DNA from: Candidatus Aenigmatarchaeota archaeon
GTDB taxonomy: Archaea; Aenigmatarchaeota; Aenigmatarchaeia; QMZP01
Reading direction: 5' to 3'
Length of the DNA: 46,852 nt
NCBI GenBank assembly: GCA_026397335.1
Contig: JAPLVB010000006.1
Span: forward strand, 1 to 46,852
Below the pieces are notes generated by a model, which saw only the letters and a list, made by a program, of their open reading frames with translations, did not search any database and was not told where the DNA came from. Made by a program: the position numbers and the translations under genes. Position 1 is the first letter of the stretch. The number at the start of each line of letters is the position of its first letter. Below are positions 1 through 9,857 of this stretch, piece after piece.

Positions 1-481
1 CAACACTCTGCGCTGTGGTTTCCCCCCAGTTCTGTATGGTCATTTGGATTGTTTGGGATCCTGTTGGGTTGGAATATGAGGTGGGTGTCACGGAGGTGAT
101 GATGGATGGCGGAAGCTTTATATCAAAGGCGGAAGAAGTTCCGGAATCAGAGTAAGGAACTGCTGAGACTGCGGATATGGTCTGGGCTGAGAATTTCTGG
201 TCAGCGATTACGGTTGTCCAGGAAACGCTTGTGGTCCCTTCGCTGTACGTTTTTGTGGAGTTCTCAGAGGAGGAGAACACGCTGGAGTTCTGGAGCGTGG
301 TAAGGGTGACGCTTCCTGAGCCCTCCAGGCCTGAAACAGTTACAGTAAATGGTACCCCTTTCATAACGCTTCCTGAATCAGCCCCGAACTGGGAGACAGA
401 AACGGTAAGGGCTGCGGAAGCGCTGGAGATTAGCGTGATTGAACAAAAAACTGCGGCGAACAAAATTATATCTTTCCTCAT
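1..481 (-). CDS. Secreted surface protein, partial (runs off left edge)
   Basis: Not in the ORF track because it is truncated. Own minus-strand translation from ATG at 481: MRKDIILFAAVFCSITLISSASAALTVSVSQFGADSGSVMKGVPFTVTVSGLEG...; signal peptide, T/S-rich, open to base 1. Starts immediately after the TAA of the upstream ORF (TAAATG). Confidence 0.8.
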   Translation of the reverse strand, partial: MRKDIILFAAVFCSITLISSASAALTVSVSQFGADSGSVMKGVPFTVTVSGLEGSGSVTLTTLQNSSVFSSSENSTKTYSEGTTSVSWTTVIADQKFSAQTISAVSAVPYSDSGTSSAFDIKLPPSIITSVTPTSYSNPTGSQTIQMTIQNWGETTAQSV

Positions 482-1798
482 TTAAATCACTCTGAACCAC
501 TTGCCCGTGGTCTCCGAATTCCCGTTATAGGTCGTCTGGATGTCAACCATGTACTCCCCGGACCAAGTCTGCAGGGGGATTATGGTAAGTATCGCATAGC
601 CATCGCTGTTCGTGGCGCTCACGTTGGCTGCCAGGTTATAATGCTCTCCCTGGTTGAGCTTTATGAAGCCCATGCCCATGTTTCCTTTTATTGCAGACAC
701 GCTCACATTCGCTCCTGAAATCGGGCTCTGGCTGAAGTTATATGCCCTCACAAGAAGGGTTATGTTTCTTCCGCTGTTTATCTGCCACTCATCCTTTAGC
801 AGAAGCATGTCTGTATTGTTGTATTTCTCAATACTCCACTGGGGCTGCTGCTCCCAGGAGCCATTCGTCTGCTCCCCGAACCATATGTTCCCCTGCCATA
901 TGGAATTCGGAAGGTTTGACCGCTTTTCAACCATCCCTGTCTCACTGCTGTAGAAATCCTCCCTCAGAGACTGGTTGGTTGATTCAGACCACCACTCCTC
1001 TGTTATCTGAAGGTCATCATCCACTATTATCTGGGTAAGATTCTGCATGCCGTCGTCCATGTCATCATAAGCAACAGCATAGAAGATGTCTGTCTTGTCT
1101 CCGTCCATGTTAAGGTCAATGTTCAGTGAGCTCTCGTTGAATATCCCATAATAGCTGGTGGTGCTGCTCTTTACCCTGACATCCACGGCAGGCCGCGGAA
1201 GGTCCGTCATGCTGCTGAAGTCTGCTATGCTTACGCCGTCCCACGGACCCGGGCCCACCTTGGTAAGATAATAGTAATCCGTGAAGTTCTCGCCTGCCTT
1301 CACGCCAACGGCCTGGGAGAAGTTGCTGTTGTTCACGAGCCAGGCCTTTTTCGCGCATTCCTGCATGTTCCAGACCGCGCACATCGGATAATCGTCACTG
1401 GAGTTGGAGAGGATGGCGTTGTACGTTGTCCCGTTTACGTTTATAGACATTATCCTCCATCTCGCCGAGGCCGCCTGGTCGCCTCCCCCCCACGTGCTCA
1501 TGTGCAGCGGCTCTATGTCATCGCTGAACTGGGAATCGTTTATGCCTATCACGACCGTCCTGTTGTCCATATCCGCGTCCAGCAATCTCATGTAATATAT
1601 CCTCGCCTCGTTGTTGATGTTTATGGCATCGCTTACATTGGTCGCTGACATGACGTCGCTGAAGTTGCAGCTTCCCTGTTTTATCCAGACCTTGCTTGCA
1701 TTCGAGGCGGTCATGTAAAAATAATACTGCGGATTTCTGAGCTCGGAGCTCAGATGAAGGCGAGGACTGCCTTGTAGTACTTGCCGGCCTGCGTCCAA
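482..1798 (-). CDS. C-terminal part of a giant sequon-rich surface protein (separated from the upstream ORF by a frameshift)
   Basis: ORF 438 aa, many N-x-S/T sequons. The first ~15 aa are probably out-of-frame; homogeneous sequence begins around SSELRNPQYYFYMTASN. Confidence 0.7.
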   Translation of the reverse strand: MDAGRQVLQGSPRLHLSSELRNPQYYFYMTASNASKVWIKQGSCNFSDVMSATNVSDAININNEARIYYMRLLDADMDNRTVVIGINDSQFSDDIEPLHMSTWGGGDQAASARWRIMSINVNGTTYNAILSNSSDDYPMCAVWNMQECAKKAWLVNNSNFSQAVGVKAGENFTDYYYLTKVGPGPWDGVSIADFSSMTDLPRPAVDVRVKSSTTSYYGIFNESSLNIDLNMDGDKTDIFYAVAYDDMDDGMQNLTQIIVDDDLQITEEWWSESTNQSLREDFYSSETGMVEKRSNLPNSIWQGNIWFGEQTNGSWEQQPQWSIEKYNNTDMLLLKDEWQINSGRNITLLVRAYNFSQSPISGANVSVSAIKGNMGMGFIKLNQGEHYNLAANVSATNSDGYAILTIIPLQTWSGEYMVDIQTTYNGNSETTGKWFRVI

Positions 1799-3189
1799 TT
1801 GGCCGTGTAAAGTTCTTTTATCTCCCCTTCGTAAGTCTCCCCATCATACCTCGTTATGGGAAACTGCCTGAATCCTGATACGTAGGCGGCCTGGCCAGTG
1901 TAGCCGTCCACAAGGAACGTCCTTGGGGATGCCCGTGGCCATTTCCATTCCTCAAGCATCTCGGAATTCTGCCCCACTGTTGCGCGCACCTCGAAAACAT
2001 ATTCACCTGAACCCAGGCTGTACTGGCCTATGTTGACTATCCTCACTTCTCCCGCGCCTGTTATGGTTGCGTTCGGAACGGATCCTGGCAGGCTGAAAAT
2101 CCTGTTCACGCTGCTTCCTTTGACCCTGATATTATTTATGGACGCGTTCGCTGAAGCTGAGCTGCCGTTGGGGCTCCTTACAATAATCGGAACGGACACG
2201 TTACCGTCCATCCTGAAGTCTCCAAGGTCAGCCCAGTCGCCCATTTTGTCCGAATAGAACCTTACCCTGTCTGCCCTGGGGTCTATGCTCAGTAGCGTGA
2301 CCCTGTTTGAATTGTTCAGGCCGAACTTCCTGTTGTTCACGTTAGGATCGCTGACCGACAATGCCGTAGAGAATGCGTTGTTTCCTGTGGCGTTGAAAAA
2401 GAAGAATGTGTCGTAAATCCCGGCTGTCTGGCTGTCTGATATGGCTATGTAGACAGTCCCATTGGTCAGGCTGTCGTTATCCAGGTCAAGCCCTCTCTGG
2501 TTGCCTGTCTGTTTGTCCCATCCTCCGAGCCTGAACTCTTCCAGCCATCCTATCTTTATGACGCCGCTCTTTGACTTTGAGACGTTTGTGTATGCACCGC
2601 TGCCTGCAAGCACGTTAAGCCCTACTATGTTTATCTTGTTCTTGCTTATGGAATTCACTTTCCACTGACCCCCATAGGAGTCGTTGAATGTTCCGCTTAC
2701 ATTGTAAGGGCCTCCCAACTGCGTCATGTTCGAGGCGTTCGTTGAGACCCACAGATAGCTGGTATTATGGTAGAAATAAAGCGAGCGTGTCTGGTTGCCT
2801 GAAAGCCTGCCGTTGTACTGGTTCTCCGACACAAGGCTGTCCAGGCGGCCGTGATAGAAGGTCGTGTGACTCCCTGGAGATGCCATCATATATCCTACCT
2901 GTTCGCATCCTTCCATGCCGCAGTTTATCGACATCTCGCCGCATATCGTATTGTTGCTGAGATTCAGGCGGGGCTGCTGCCCAGCGGATACGACTGTCCA
3001 GTTCTTTCCGCCAAGAACGAAATAACCGCCAACCACATGAGTAACATTATTCACCATCAATACGCTGCTGTTGGCCCACACTGAAGCCTCAACGCCAGAT
3101 CCCGTGCACGATCCCTGGCGCCATTCTCCGCTGGATTGGACGCAGAACGTTCCTGTGCCATCTCCTGTGTCTGGCGGGCCCATCCACAT
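1750..3189 (-). CDS. Middle part of a giant sequon-rich surface protein
   Basis: ORF 479 aa, same composition. The open frame extends upstream of the annotated ATG (EAWVGNQDTASKDVDIGNDRDRCDNSIGIM...) to an in-frame TAG at 3277-3279. Confidence 0.7.
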   Translation of the reverse strand: MWMGPPDTGDGTGTFCVQSSGEWRQGSCTGSGVEASVWANSSVLMVNNVTHVVGGYFVLGGKNWTVVSAGQQPRLNLSNNTICGEMSINCGMEGCEQVGYMMASPGSHTTFYHGRLDSLVSENQYNGRLSGNQTRSLYFYHNTSYLWVSTNASNMTQLGGPYNVSGTFNDSYGGQWKVNSISKNKINIVGLNVLAGSGAYTNVSKSKSGVIKIGWLEEFRLGGWDKQTGNQRGLDLDNDSLTNGTVYIAISDSQTAGIYDTFFFFNATGNNAFSTALSVSDPNVNNRKFGLNNSNRVTLLSIDPRADRVRFYSDKMGDWADLGDFRMDGNVSVPIIVRSPNGSSASANASINNIRVKGSSVNRIFSLPGSVPNATITGAGEVRIVNIGQYSLGSGEYVFEVRATVGQNSEMLEEWKWPRASPRTFLVDGYTGQAAYVSGFRQFPITRYDGETYEGEIKELYTANWTQAGKYYKAVLAFI

Positions 3190-3232
3190 GATGCCTATGC
3201 TGTTATCGCACCTGTCCCTGTCATTGCCTATA

Positions 3233-6200
3233 TCAACGTCTTTGGATGCAGTGTCCTGGTTCCCTACCCAGGCTTCCTATATGCTCGGAATGCCCACGAT
3301 GAGGTTCTGCGTCTGTGTCATTTATCGAGTATTCGCCTGAATACCACCCGGAAGAAAGGGATGAAAGCGGGGTTGAGATTATGCATGCATTTTCTGTGCA
3401 GTTTGTTACTGATGTGTTGATCCTTATTGGAGTGTCTGTCTTGTCGTTATATATAGCCCTCAGCTTGGAGCCTGCCTGGCTCAGGTTGTGAGGTTGCGGG
3501 GGGTCGCCAAAATCCATTGCTGTGAATGTGACTGTAAGGTTCTCTGAAGAGGAGAAAGGAGATTTCCATTCATCCATTCCCCTGTAAGAAATCTCGATGT
3601 TGTACGTGGAGAGCCCAAAGAAGAAGCTCCCTATGTCAGAGCCCTTGCTGGTGGTCACCCTGGCATCAGCCTGGAATTCCCCGTCCTTGTCCAGGCCTGT
3701 TATGTTAACGACATATGGGTACCAAACCGCCTCCGGGGGCAGCCATTCAGCATACACCCTTGTGCTGTTGGAAACTGAGGTTGCCACAGAATCTGTAGAA
3801 ATTTCGGTAGGCGGCCATCCTGCCATCCATTTTATGCTCTGCAGGGTGGCTGAGGATATGGAAAGCATGTCTCCTGTGGAGGGATCCCTGGCAACCAGGG
3901 CGAACGCGGCTGAGCCTCCTTTTTCAAAAACCGGTCCCATATCCCGGGAGACGAAAAGGGCTGTCCCGTTGTCTGTTATCTTCATGGTTTCCACGTAGAA
4001 GTTCCTTACCTCAAATCCGCCCCAGCCGAAATACGTGTTGTCTGTGTCTGCGAGATCTGTCACTATAAGGTCCATCCCGTACCAACCACTCTGCATCTTC
4101 GGGCTGAGCGGTATTATCGTGATATTGGTGGTCGCGTTCGCAACCATGCCCACGGAAACATTGAAGTCCACCCCTTTGACCATCTCCTTCATGAGCTGGT
4201 CGTTCCTGAGGGAGCCCACGTCCACCACAAGGCCTTCGCAGTCGGTACAGGTGAGGGAGCTTGTTCCCTTGCCCATCTGGCTCATCATGCTTCCCTGGTC
4301 TATGTCCACCACGTTCACCGTGAGCGTCACGCTTTTATTTAGACCCGATATGCACTGGCCTCCTTCCTGGCTGCACTGCGGAGTTGCCCATATCATGTAC
4401 TTCTTGAGTTGGAAGAATGCGTTCCCTATTCCCTCCTCCATTGCTCCATTAACATAAGCCTTGAACTTGAACTTCATGGAAAAGAATCCCTCTGCATCAG
4501 GCGCATTGAAAACAAGGTTGCCGTTCTGGACCGACTCGTTCGCAGAGGCCCTGAAGCTGGCTGTGAAAACGTCCTGGAAATCCGGGAACTCCTTGTACAT
4601 CTCTATTATCTTTGCGCCTGTTATGTTGTTTGCAGGCAGGTCCTCCCTTGTGGAAAGGTCCTTTATCTTGAGCTTTATCTTCATGGTCGTGTTTGGCGCA
4701 AAGAACCAGTAGTCATCCCCTTTGGAGTCCACGGAAGCGCCTTCTGCATAAAACCTCTGTATGCCGAATGTTGATCCTGCCTTCTTTATCTCATTGTTGT
4801 AGTTTATCTGCGCCACTGCCTTATACGTGCCTGTCCTGTTCGGAGCTGCAAAAATTATCACGCACTGCCTCATGACCTCCTGGGGCGGCTGCTCTTCCAT
4901 GGACACTCCGGACATGGCTATTGCCCTTGACAGGTTCATTATAAGCGCTCCTGACACGCTCACTGACATCCCCCTGTCATCCCTCAGCTCCACCAGAGAG
5001 ACAAGCGTCCCGCACTCGTCCGTTCCTGTGGTGCTTCCATTGTCTATGTCTATAAGGCCCATTCCCTCAGGGCCCTTGGACATCATGCCTCCTGCGGATA
5101 TGTTTGAAAGGAAGACCATGAGGGTGACATTATCTGAAGGAGCGAAAGCATTCACCTCTCCGGCCCCGCTCTCTGCCTGGTCTATGAAATGCATGTTCAT
5201 TGCCATGAGCTGCAGGGAAACGGACTCCACTGAGAACCCTGTTATGAATTCCTGGCTGCTGTCCCCGTATCTTCCGACAACCTTGACCTGGTAGTTTCCA
5301 GTGACGCCGCCTATTGAAAAATCATAATAATAGACCCCTGTCTCGCCTTGCGTAAGGCTGTTTGTAGCTGCAGTGCCATTGGGGTAAGTCAGCCTGGCAG
5401 AGCCTGAGGTGAGGTTCACCGCGTTCCCGCTGGCGTCCCTGGAATTCGCATATATCCTTGCAACGGAGTTGGGAGAGAAGGAATATGCTGGGTTGCCGCT
5501 CAGGTCCGTGACCTTTCCTGACAGCTTGAATGACTCCACTGTGAAGTATTCTATTCCTTTGCTGTTGTTGAGGTCTATTGCATACGTGCCTGCAGTGGAA
5601 GGGGCTGTGAAATTGGATATGAAGAATCCCATGCTGTTGGTTGTGTTTGTGATGGTTGCCAGAACTCCTTTGGAGGAGTTCAGGAGCCTTGCCTGCACAT
5701 TCACTCCTGGGACAAAATTCCTGCTGGAATCCTTTGCCATGACTATGAAATTCACAGCAGAACTTGGGGAATATACAGAAGACCCTTTTGGCATCCCTAG
5801 GAATACCCTGTTTCCTGTATTGAACTCTATCTCCCCTATCATGTAGTCCCCGAATTTCTGCCCCTTATGCAGAACCTTTTCCGCGCTTGAGTTCTGCCCG
5901 GTGTCCTCTGTGTCATTATAAAGCTCAAACCTTATGTCATCATCCACGTACAGAGTGTCATAAGTCTGGTTGTAGTTCTGGTCTACAAGGACAAAATGGT
6001 AAAGCCTGTCCAGGGTCAGGTTCCCATAGTGCAGGGTCCCTGATATGGAAAGGTCCCTGAGCTCCGTGAAGTTCCCTCCCATGGAGTTATCTGTTGTTAT
6101 TACTGCGCTCGTATCCACGGGCTTTATGTCCTGCGCATTCATCAGGTGGGCCTCCAGGTAGGTTATCTGGGAAACAACCTCAAAATTCATGAATATGGTT

Positions 6201-6517
6201 GACTGCCCGTCCGTTACGCTTGCATTATAGGTTCCGACAGGCACCCCTGAAAGGGATTGGGAGAAAGAGAATATGTTGGAGCCGCTCGTGTTCAGGCTCA
6301 TATTTGTAACGATTATCGGGGTGGAATTTGAGGTTATGAGGGTCATGTTTATCTGGTTCATGTAATTGGTTATGTTTCCTATTACAGACAGGCTCTCGCT
6401 GGTTGTGTATACCAGCTTGTTTGCATGGGCATAGAAAGAATACGCGCCAGCAGGGGAGGACAGAGCTAATAGTGAAAAAACTAAACAGAGAACCAGAACT
6501 AAACTCTTACCACCCAT
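3233..6517 (-). CDS. S-layer-like secreted surface protein (N-terminal part of a possible ~2000-aa protein)
   Basis: 1094 aa. Signal peptide MGGKSLVLVLCLVFSLLALSSPAGA, Ig-like/beta-rich repetitive character, abundant sequons. The C-terminal ~25 aa (AEPHRGHSEHIGSLGREPGHCIQRR) are compositionally foreign. Confidence 0.75.
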   Translation of the reverse strand: MGGKSLVLVLCLVFSLLALSSPAGAYSFYAHANKLVYTTSESLSVIGNITNYMNQINMTLITSNSTPIIVTNMSLNTSGSNIFSFSQSLSGVPVGTYNASVTDGQSTIFMNFEVVSQITYLEAHLMNAQDIKPVDTSAVITTDNSMGGNFTELRDLSISGTLHYGNLTLDRLYHFVLVDQNYNQTYDTLYVDDDIRFELYNDTEDTGQNSSAEKVLHKGQKFGDYMIGEIEFNTGNRVFLGMPKGSSVYSPSSAVNFIVMAKDSSRNFVPGVNVQARLLNSSKGVLATITNTTNSMGFFISNFTAPSTAGTYAIDLNNSKGIEYFTVESFKLSGKVTDLSGNPAYSFSPNSVARIYANSRDASGNAVNLTSGSARLTYPNGTAATNSLTQGETGVYYYDFSIGGVTGNYQVKVVGRYGDSSQEFITGFSVESVSLQLMAMNMHFIDQAESGAGEVNAFAPSDNVTLMVFLSNISAGGMMSKGPEGMGLIDIDNGSTTGTDECGTLVSLVELRDDRGMSVSVSGALIMNLSRAIAMSGVSMEEQPPQEVMRQCVIIFAAPNRTGTYKAVAQINYNNEIKKAGSTFGIQRFYAEGASVDSKGDDYWFFAPNTTMKIKLKIKDLSTREDLPANNITGAKIIEMYKEFPDFQDVFTASFRASANESVQNGNLVFNAPDAEGFFSMKFKFKAYVNGAMEEGIGNAFFQLKKYMIWATPQCSQEGGQCISGLNKSVTLTVNVVDIDQGSMMSQMGKGTSSLTCTDCEGLVVDVGSLRNDQLMKEMVKGVDFNVSVGMVANATTNITIIPLSPKMQSGWYGMDLIVTDLADTDNTYFGWGGFEVRNFYVETMKITDNGTALFVSRDMGPVFEKGGSAAFALVARDPSTGDMLSISSATLQSIKWMAGWPPTEISTDSVATSVSNSTRVYAEWLPPEAVWYPYVVNITGLDKDGEFQADARVTTSKGSDIGSFFFGLSTYNIEISYRGMDEWKSPFSSSENLTVTFTAMDFGDPPQPHNLSQAGSKLRAIYNDKTDTPIRINTSVTNCTENACIISTPLSSLSSGWYSGEYSINDTDAEPHRGHSEHIGSLGREPGHCIQRR

Positions 6518-6652
6518 TATTTAATATTTGTGTAGAAGTTGTATAAATGCCTTGTTTAAACAACATGCCTGTTTTTCATTTTCTTATATTAATTATTTTG
6601 TAATAATAATTCATAATTCCAAGCATTTTAACCTAGGAAACAAATCTATATC

Positions 6653-7042
6653 ATGGCAAAAAAAGCCCAGATGTTCATAATAACAACGCTTTTCCTTATA
6701 GGCCTGATTTTTTCTGTCCAGCAGCTGACTTTTCAATACACAGCCCTGGACTTATCCGCTCCCTTCAGGGAGAACAACATCTATCTTCTCCAGAACACAA
6801 AGGATATAATTAACAAGACCATCAGGACTACACCGGATTGCACTGATTTCGCGGCAAACCTGAGGGAGCTAAAGGATTTCCTTGACAAAAGAATCCCGAG
6901 AGGTGGCTACAGCCTTTCCCTTGGCTACAGGTTGAACTGCACCAACTGGCAAAGTTCTACAAATCCCCCGCTTAACCTTACAATCCAGATAGTTGGAAAG
7001 AATGCGGACACCTCTGCAAGGGTTTATTTGTATCACAAATAA
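6653..7042 (+). CDS. Pilin-like/class III signal peptide protein
   Basis: MAKKAQMFIITTLFLIGLIFSVQQ: short basic leader plus hydrophobic segment. First of a collinear series. Confidence 0.6.
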   Translation: MAKKAQMFIITTLFLIGLIFSVQQLTFQYTALDLSAPFRENNIYLLQNTKDIINKTIRTTPDCTDFAANLRELKDFLDKRIPRGGYSLSLGYRLNCTNWQSSTNPPLNLTIQIVGKNADTSARVYLYHK

Positions 7043-7110
7043 CTGAATGCGGAAATTTTCCATAATCAAAAACCCACCATTTTATAAGCCTGCTGAAACA
7101 ATAACTAAAT

Positions 7111-7719
7111 ATGCCTAAAAGGGGTGCGATAGAGCTCAGCCTCGGTTTCATAGTGGCTGTTGTTTTTGCAGTTGTGCTGCTTAGTCTGGCTATTTTGTGG
7201 CTCCAGGGAATCATAGGAAACATTGGTGGCCTTACTGATGATCTGACGCAGCAGGCGCAGAGCAAGCTACAGGAGACATTCCAAAGCACTCAGAACAATT
7301 TTGCCATATGGCCTGACAGGTACAATCTTGACAGGACTCGAGAGCTCAAGATGTCTGCTGGCATAAAGAATGATGCTGAAGACGGGCAGAACCACCAGTT
7401 CATCGTAAATGTTATACCTGCAGCAGCAAGCAGGGCGCCATGCGCATCCGGCGATATAAACTCATGCACAGGACCTGGAGGAAAATCCCTTAAAGAGTTT
7501 ATGCAAGACTGGGCGTCTTGGGACAGTGAGCCTGGAGTTGTCCAGATAAACAGGGTTGGTTACAGAACAATAAGCGTGAAGGTTCCTGCAAACGCTGTGT
7601 CAGGAACATACATATTCAATGTGATTGCATGCATGGATATTTTTTCTTACACTGAATGCACCCCGCAAACACTTAACTGGGGCGGCAGCGCGCAGCAGCT
7701 TACAGTAACAGTCAAATGA
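7111..7719 (+). CDS. Pilin-like single-TM protein
   Basis: MPKRGAIELSLGFIVAVVFAVVLLSLAILWLQ N-terminus; extracellular-type C-terminus with Cys residues. Confidence 0.6.
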   Translation: MPKRGAIELSLGFIVAVVFAVVLLSLAILWLQGIIGNIGGLTDDLTQQAQSKLQETFQSTQNNFAIWPDRYNLDRTRELKMSAGIKNDAEDGQNHQFIVNVIPAAASRAPCASGDINSCTGPGGKSLKEFMQDWASWDSEPGVVQINRVGYRTISVKVPANAVSGTYIFNVIACMDIFSYTECTPQTLNWGGSAQQLTVTVK

Positions 7720-7764
7720 GCTTTTCTGCAGAATAATATATTCCAGCTAACCAAATAGTATTAC

Positions 7765-8247
7765 ATGGACGTGTCTCTCATATTCGGCATTATTTTCACT
7801 ATTATTGTGATGGCAGCGCTTCTTGTTTTCGGATGGGACCAGATTGCCAATCTTTTCGGTTTCGGAGGGGAGGCCCAGACGCTCAGAACCGTAGACAATC
7901 TCAACAAAAAAATAGATTACATTTACCGCAATGCTGAAGGCTCCAGAGCAGAATTCACCCTGGCTTTTCCCAAAGACTACAAACTGTGCTTTTTCAATTC
8001 TTCTAGCCCCACCGCGAAATTCTATTCAGACAGGTCAAGGACATGGGATCCTGACCAGACAACCAGGTTCAGGATAAACCAGAGCGGATTCAACTCATGG
8101 TATTACAGAGGTAATGATGATGCGCAAGGACACGGCTATAAATTTTCTTATCTTGACATCCCCACTGAAAATAATTTTTGTGCGCTGGGCGGAACAAAAC
8201 TTTCTATAGTTAACAGGGGCTATATGGTTGAGGTAGAGCCTGCCTGA
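7765..8247 (+). CDS. Single-TM surface protein of the pilin-like cluster
   Basis: MDVSLIFGIIFTIIVMAALLVFGWDQ N-terminal TM. Confidence 0.55.
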   Translation: MDVSLIFGIIFTIIVMAALLVFGWDQIANLFGFGGEAQTLRTVDNLNKKIDYIYRNAEGSRAEFTLAFPKDYKLCFFNSSSPTAKFYSDRSRTWDPDQTTRFRINQSGFNSWYYRGNDDAQGHGYKFSYLDIPTENNFCALGGTKLSIVNRGYMVEVEPA

Positions 8248-8263
8248 ACCTGCATGGTGAAAT

Positions 8264-9382
8264 ATGCTTGCCGTACATAGAATCTTCCAGATGATTTTCG
8301 GGATAATTGTCTCATTCACGATTTTGTATTTCCTGATCACATACTCAGGAGATTATGCAGGCGTGCAAAAGGACAAGCAGCGGGCTGAAATACTTGTGAG
8401 CTTCAGCCATGATGTAAGGAGCGTTTACCTGACAGGCATATCCACAAACTTCACCTACTTTTCACGATATGATTTCTCCTCCTGCTTTGTAAATGCAACG
8501 GAAAAGAGCATACCTGAAATAATCTGCCTGGATTCAAGAGTGTCAAGAATCCCCATAGAGACTCCTGTAATTTTCAAGCCAGGTCAGCAGGTTTACATAG
8601 GACGGGATTCTCTTGATTACGGGTGGTGGATTTGCGGATTTGCGGAGGCCATTCCCAGCACCACATTCGTTTTCGCTCCAGAGAATACGGATGAAGCCTG
8701 GGAAGTGATGACAAATATTGTGCAGCACCTGCCTGACACCTCGGATGACTGGAGTGTTGTAAAAGTTACATTCGCTTTCTGCGACGGGCCCCAAATTCTT
8801 TACGTGTGCGGGGGCCGCCCCTGTGACAAGAGTGATTTCCTTTCCATTCTCAGCTCAGGGCCTTTGGGTGCAAGCTTTTCCCCATGCACAGCAGACCTCA
8901 AAGGAAAGAGACTTGTGACCATATCCGGGTCATGCGGCTCAGAGAAAGGCGTCTGCATTAATCCTCCCAATTCCAAGGGTGTCGGGAACGCGTTTGTTGA
9001 GGGCTCCGGGAAAACCTATGTCTATAAAGACCCGCTTGACCTTGTTGCGCTTTCCGTGGGCGGGAGCGAAAAGGATGATTTCGGCAGGACGGAAGCTGAG
9101 AAGATTTATGGGTACAAGAATTCTGTGCTCATGCCAAGGATCTCGCTTGCAGCAGAGGTTATGTCCAAGAGGTCTGTTCTGATTGCAGGAGACATCCCTG
9201 AAGAAACGGGGTGCGGTGCTGTTTACATAGAGCTTTCCCAGGTTCTTGACAGGATTTCACCATCCATGGATTACACAAGCGTTTCGGATATGTACAACCT
9301 GAACGATAATCTGAACAAAGCGAAAGAGATTTACCAGAGGCTTGTTGATTTGGGATGTGAGAGGAGCGAATATGGCGTATAA
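8264..9382 (+). CDS. Single-TM surface protein of the pilin-like cluster
   Basis: MLAVHRIFQMIFGIIVSFTILYFLITYSG N-terminal TM; closely spaced with its neighbours. Confidence 0.55.
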   Translation: MLAVHRIFQMIFGIIVSFTILYFLITYSGDYAGVQKDKQRAEILVSFSHDVRSVYLTGISTNFTYFSRYDFSSCFVNATEKSIPEIICLDSRVSRIPIETPVIFKPGQQVYIGRDSLDYGWWICGFAEAIPSTTFVFAPENTDEAWEVMTNIVQHLPDTSDDWSVVKVTFAFCDGPQILYVCGGRPCDKSDFLSILSSGPLGASFSPCTADLKGKRLVTISGSCGSEKGVCINPPNSKGVGNAFVEGSGKTYVYKDPLDLVALSVGGSEKDDFGRTEAEKIYGYKNSVLMPRISLAAEVMSKRSVLIAGDIPEETGCGAVYIELSQVLDRISPSMDYTSVSDMYNLNDNLNKAKEIYQRLVDLGCERSEYGV

Positions 9383-9857
9383 AGGCCAGTCAGAAATAAT
9401 GGAATACATCCTTATGGTGGTTTTCATAGTTGCAGCAATAATAGGAATAATAATCTTCCTTACATGGTGGAATCTCCAGCAGTTCCAGATGGACGCATTC
9501 AAGAACAGGCAGGACAGGATTATCGGGATAGGGCAGTATATGATGGGTGATTACATGTTCACAAACGGGGATTCCGTGTTTGATGATGCCAAGCTAACTG
9601 CAATAAATGCAAGCATGAATTGTGATGATTTGCAGAAGATTCTCGGGACAAACTGGTATGTGAAAATAAAGGCCCTGGATATGGAAGGAGAGAAACCGTG
9701 CAGGTGGAATGATTACCCAAATTGCAATGTCTGGAGCATATGCGGTTACAAGGAGAATGCAAAGGACCGGTTTGGCCAGAATTTCCCTGTGAATGTTTAC
9801 AGGAAGGTTTCGGACAAGACGGCTTTGGGAGTCCTGTATGTGGAGGTTTACTCATGA
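9372..9857 (+). CDS. Class III signal peptide (pilin-like) protein
   Basis: Likely start MAYKGQSEIMEYILMVVFIVAAIIGIIIFLTWW (KGQSE motif); the tracked ORF starts earlier, at 9342. Confidence 0.6.
   Translation: MAYKGQSEIMEYILMVVFIVAAIIGIIIFLTWWNLQQFQMDAFKNRQDRIIGIGQYMMGDYMFTNGDSVFDDAKLTAINASMNCDDLQKILGTNWYVKIKALDMEGEKPCRWNDYPNCNVWSICGYKENAKDRFGQNFPVNVYRKVSDKTALGVLYVEVYS

Noticed and set aside
106-485. Plus-strand ORFs 106..303 and 177..485
   Set aside because: Antisense to the much better minus-strand secreted-protein frame starting at 481.
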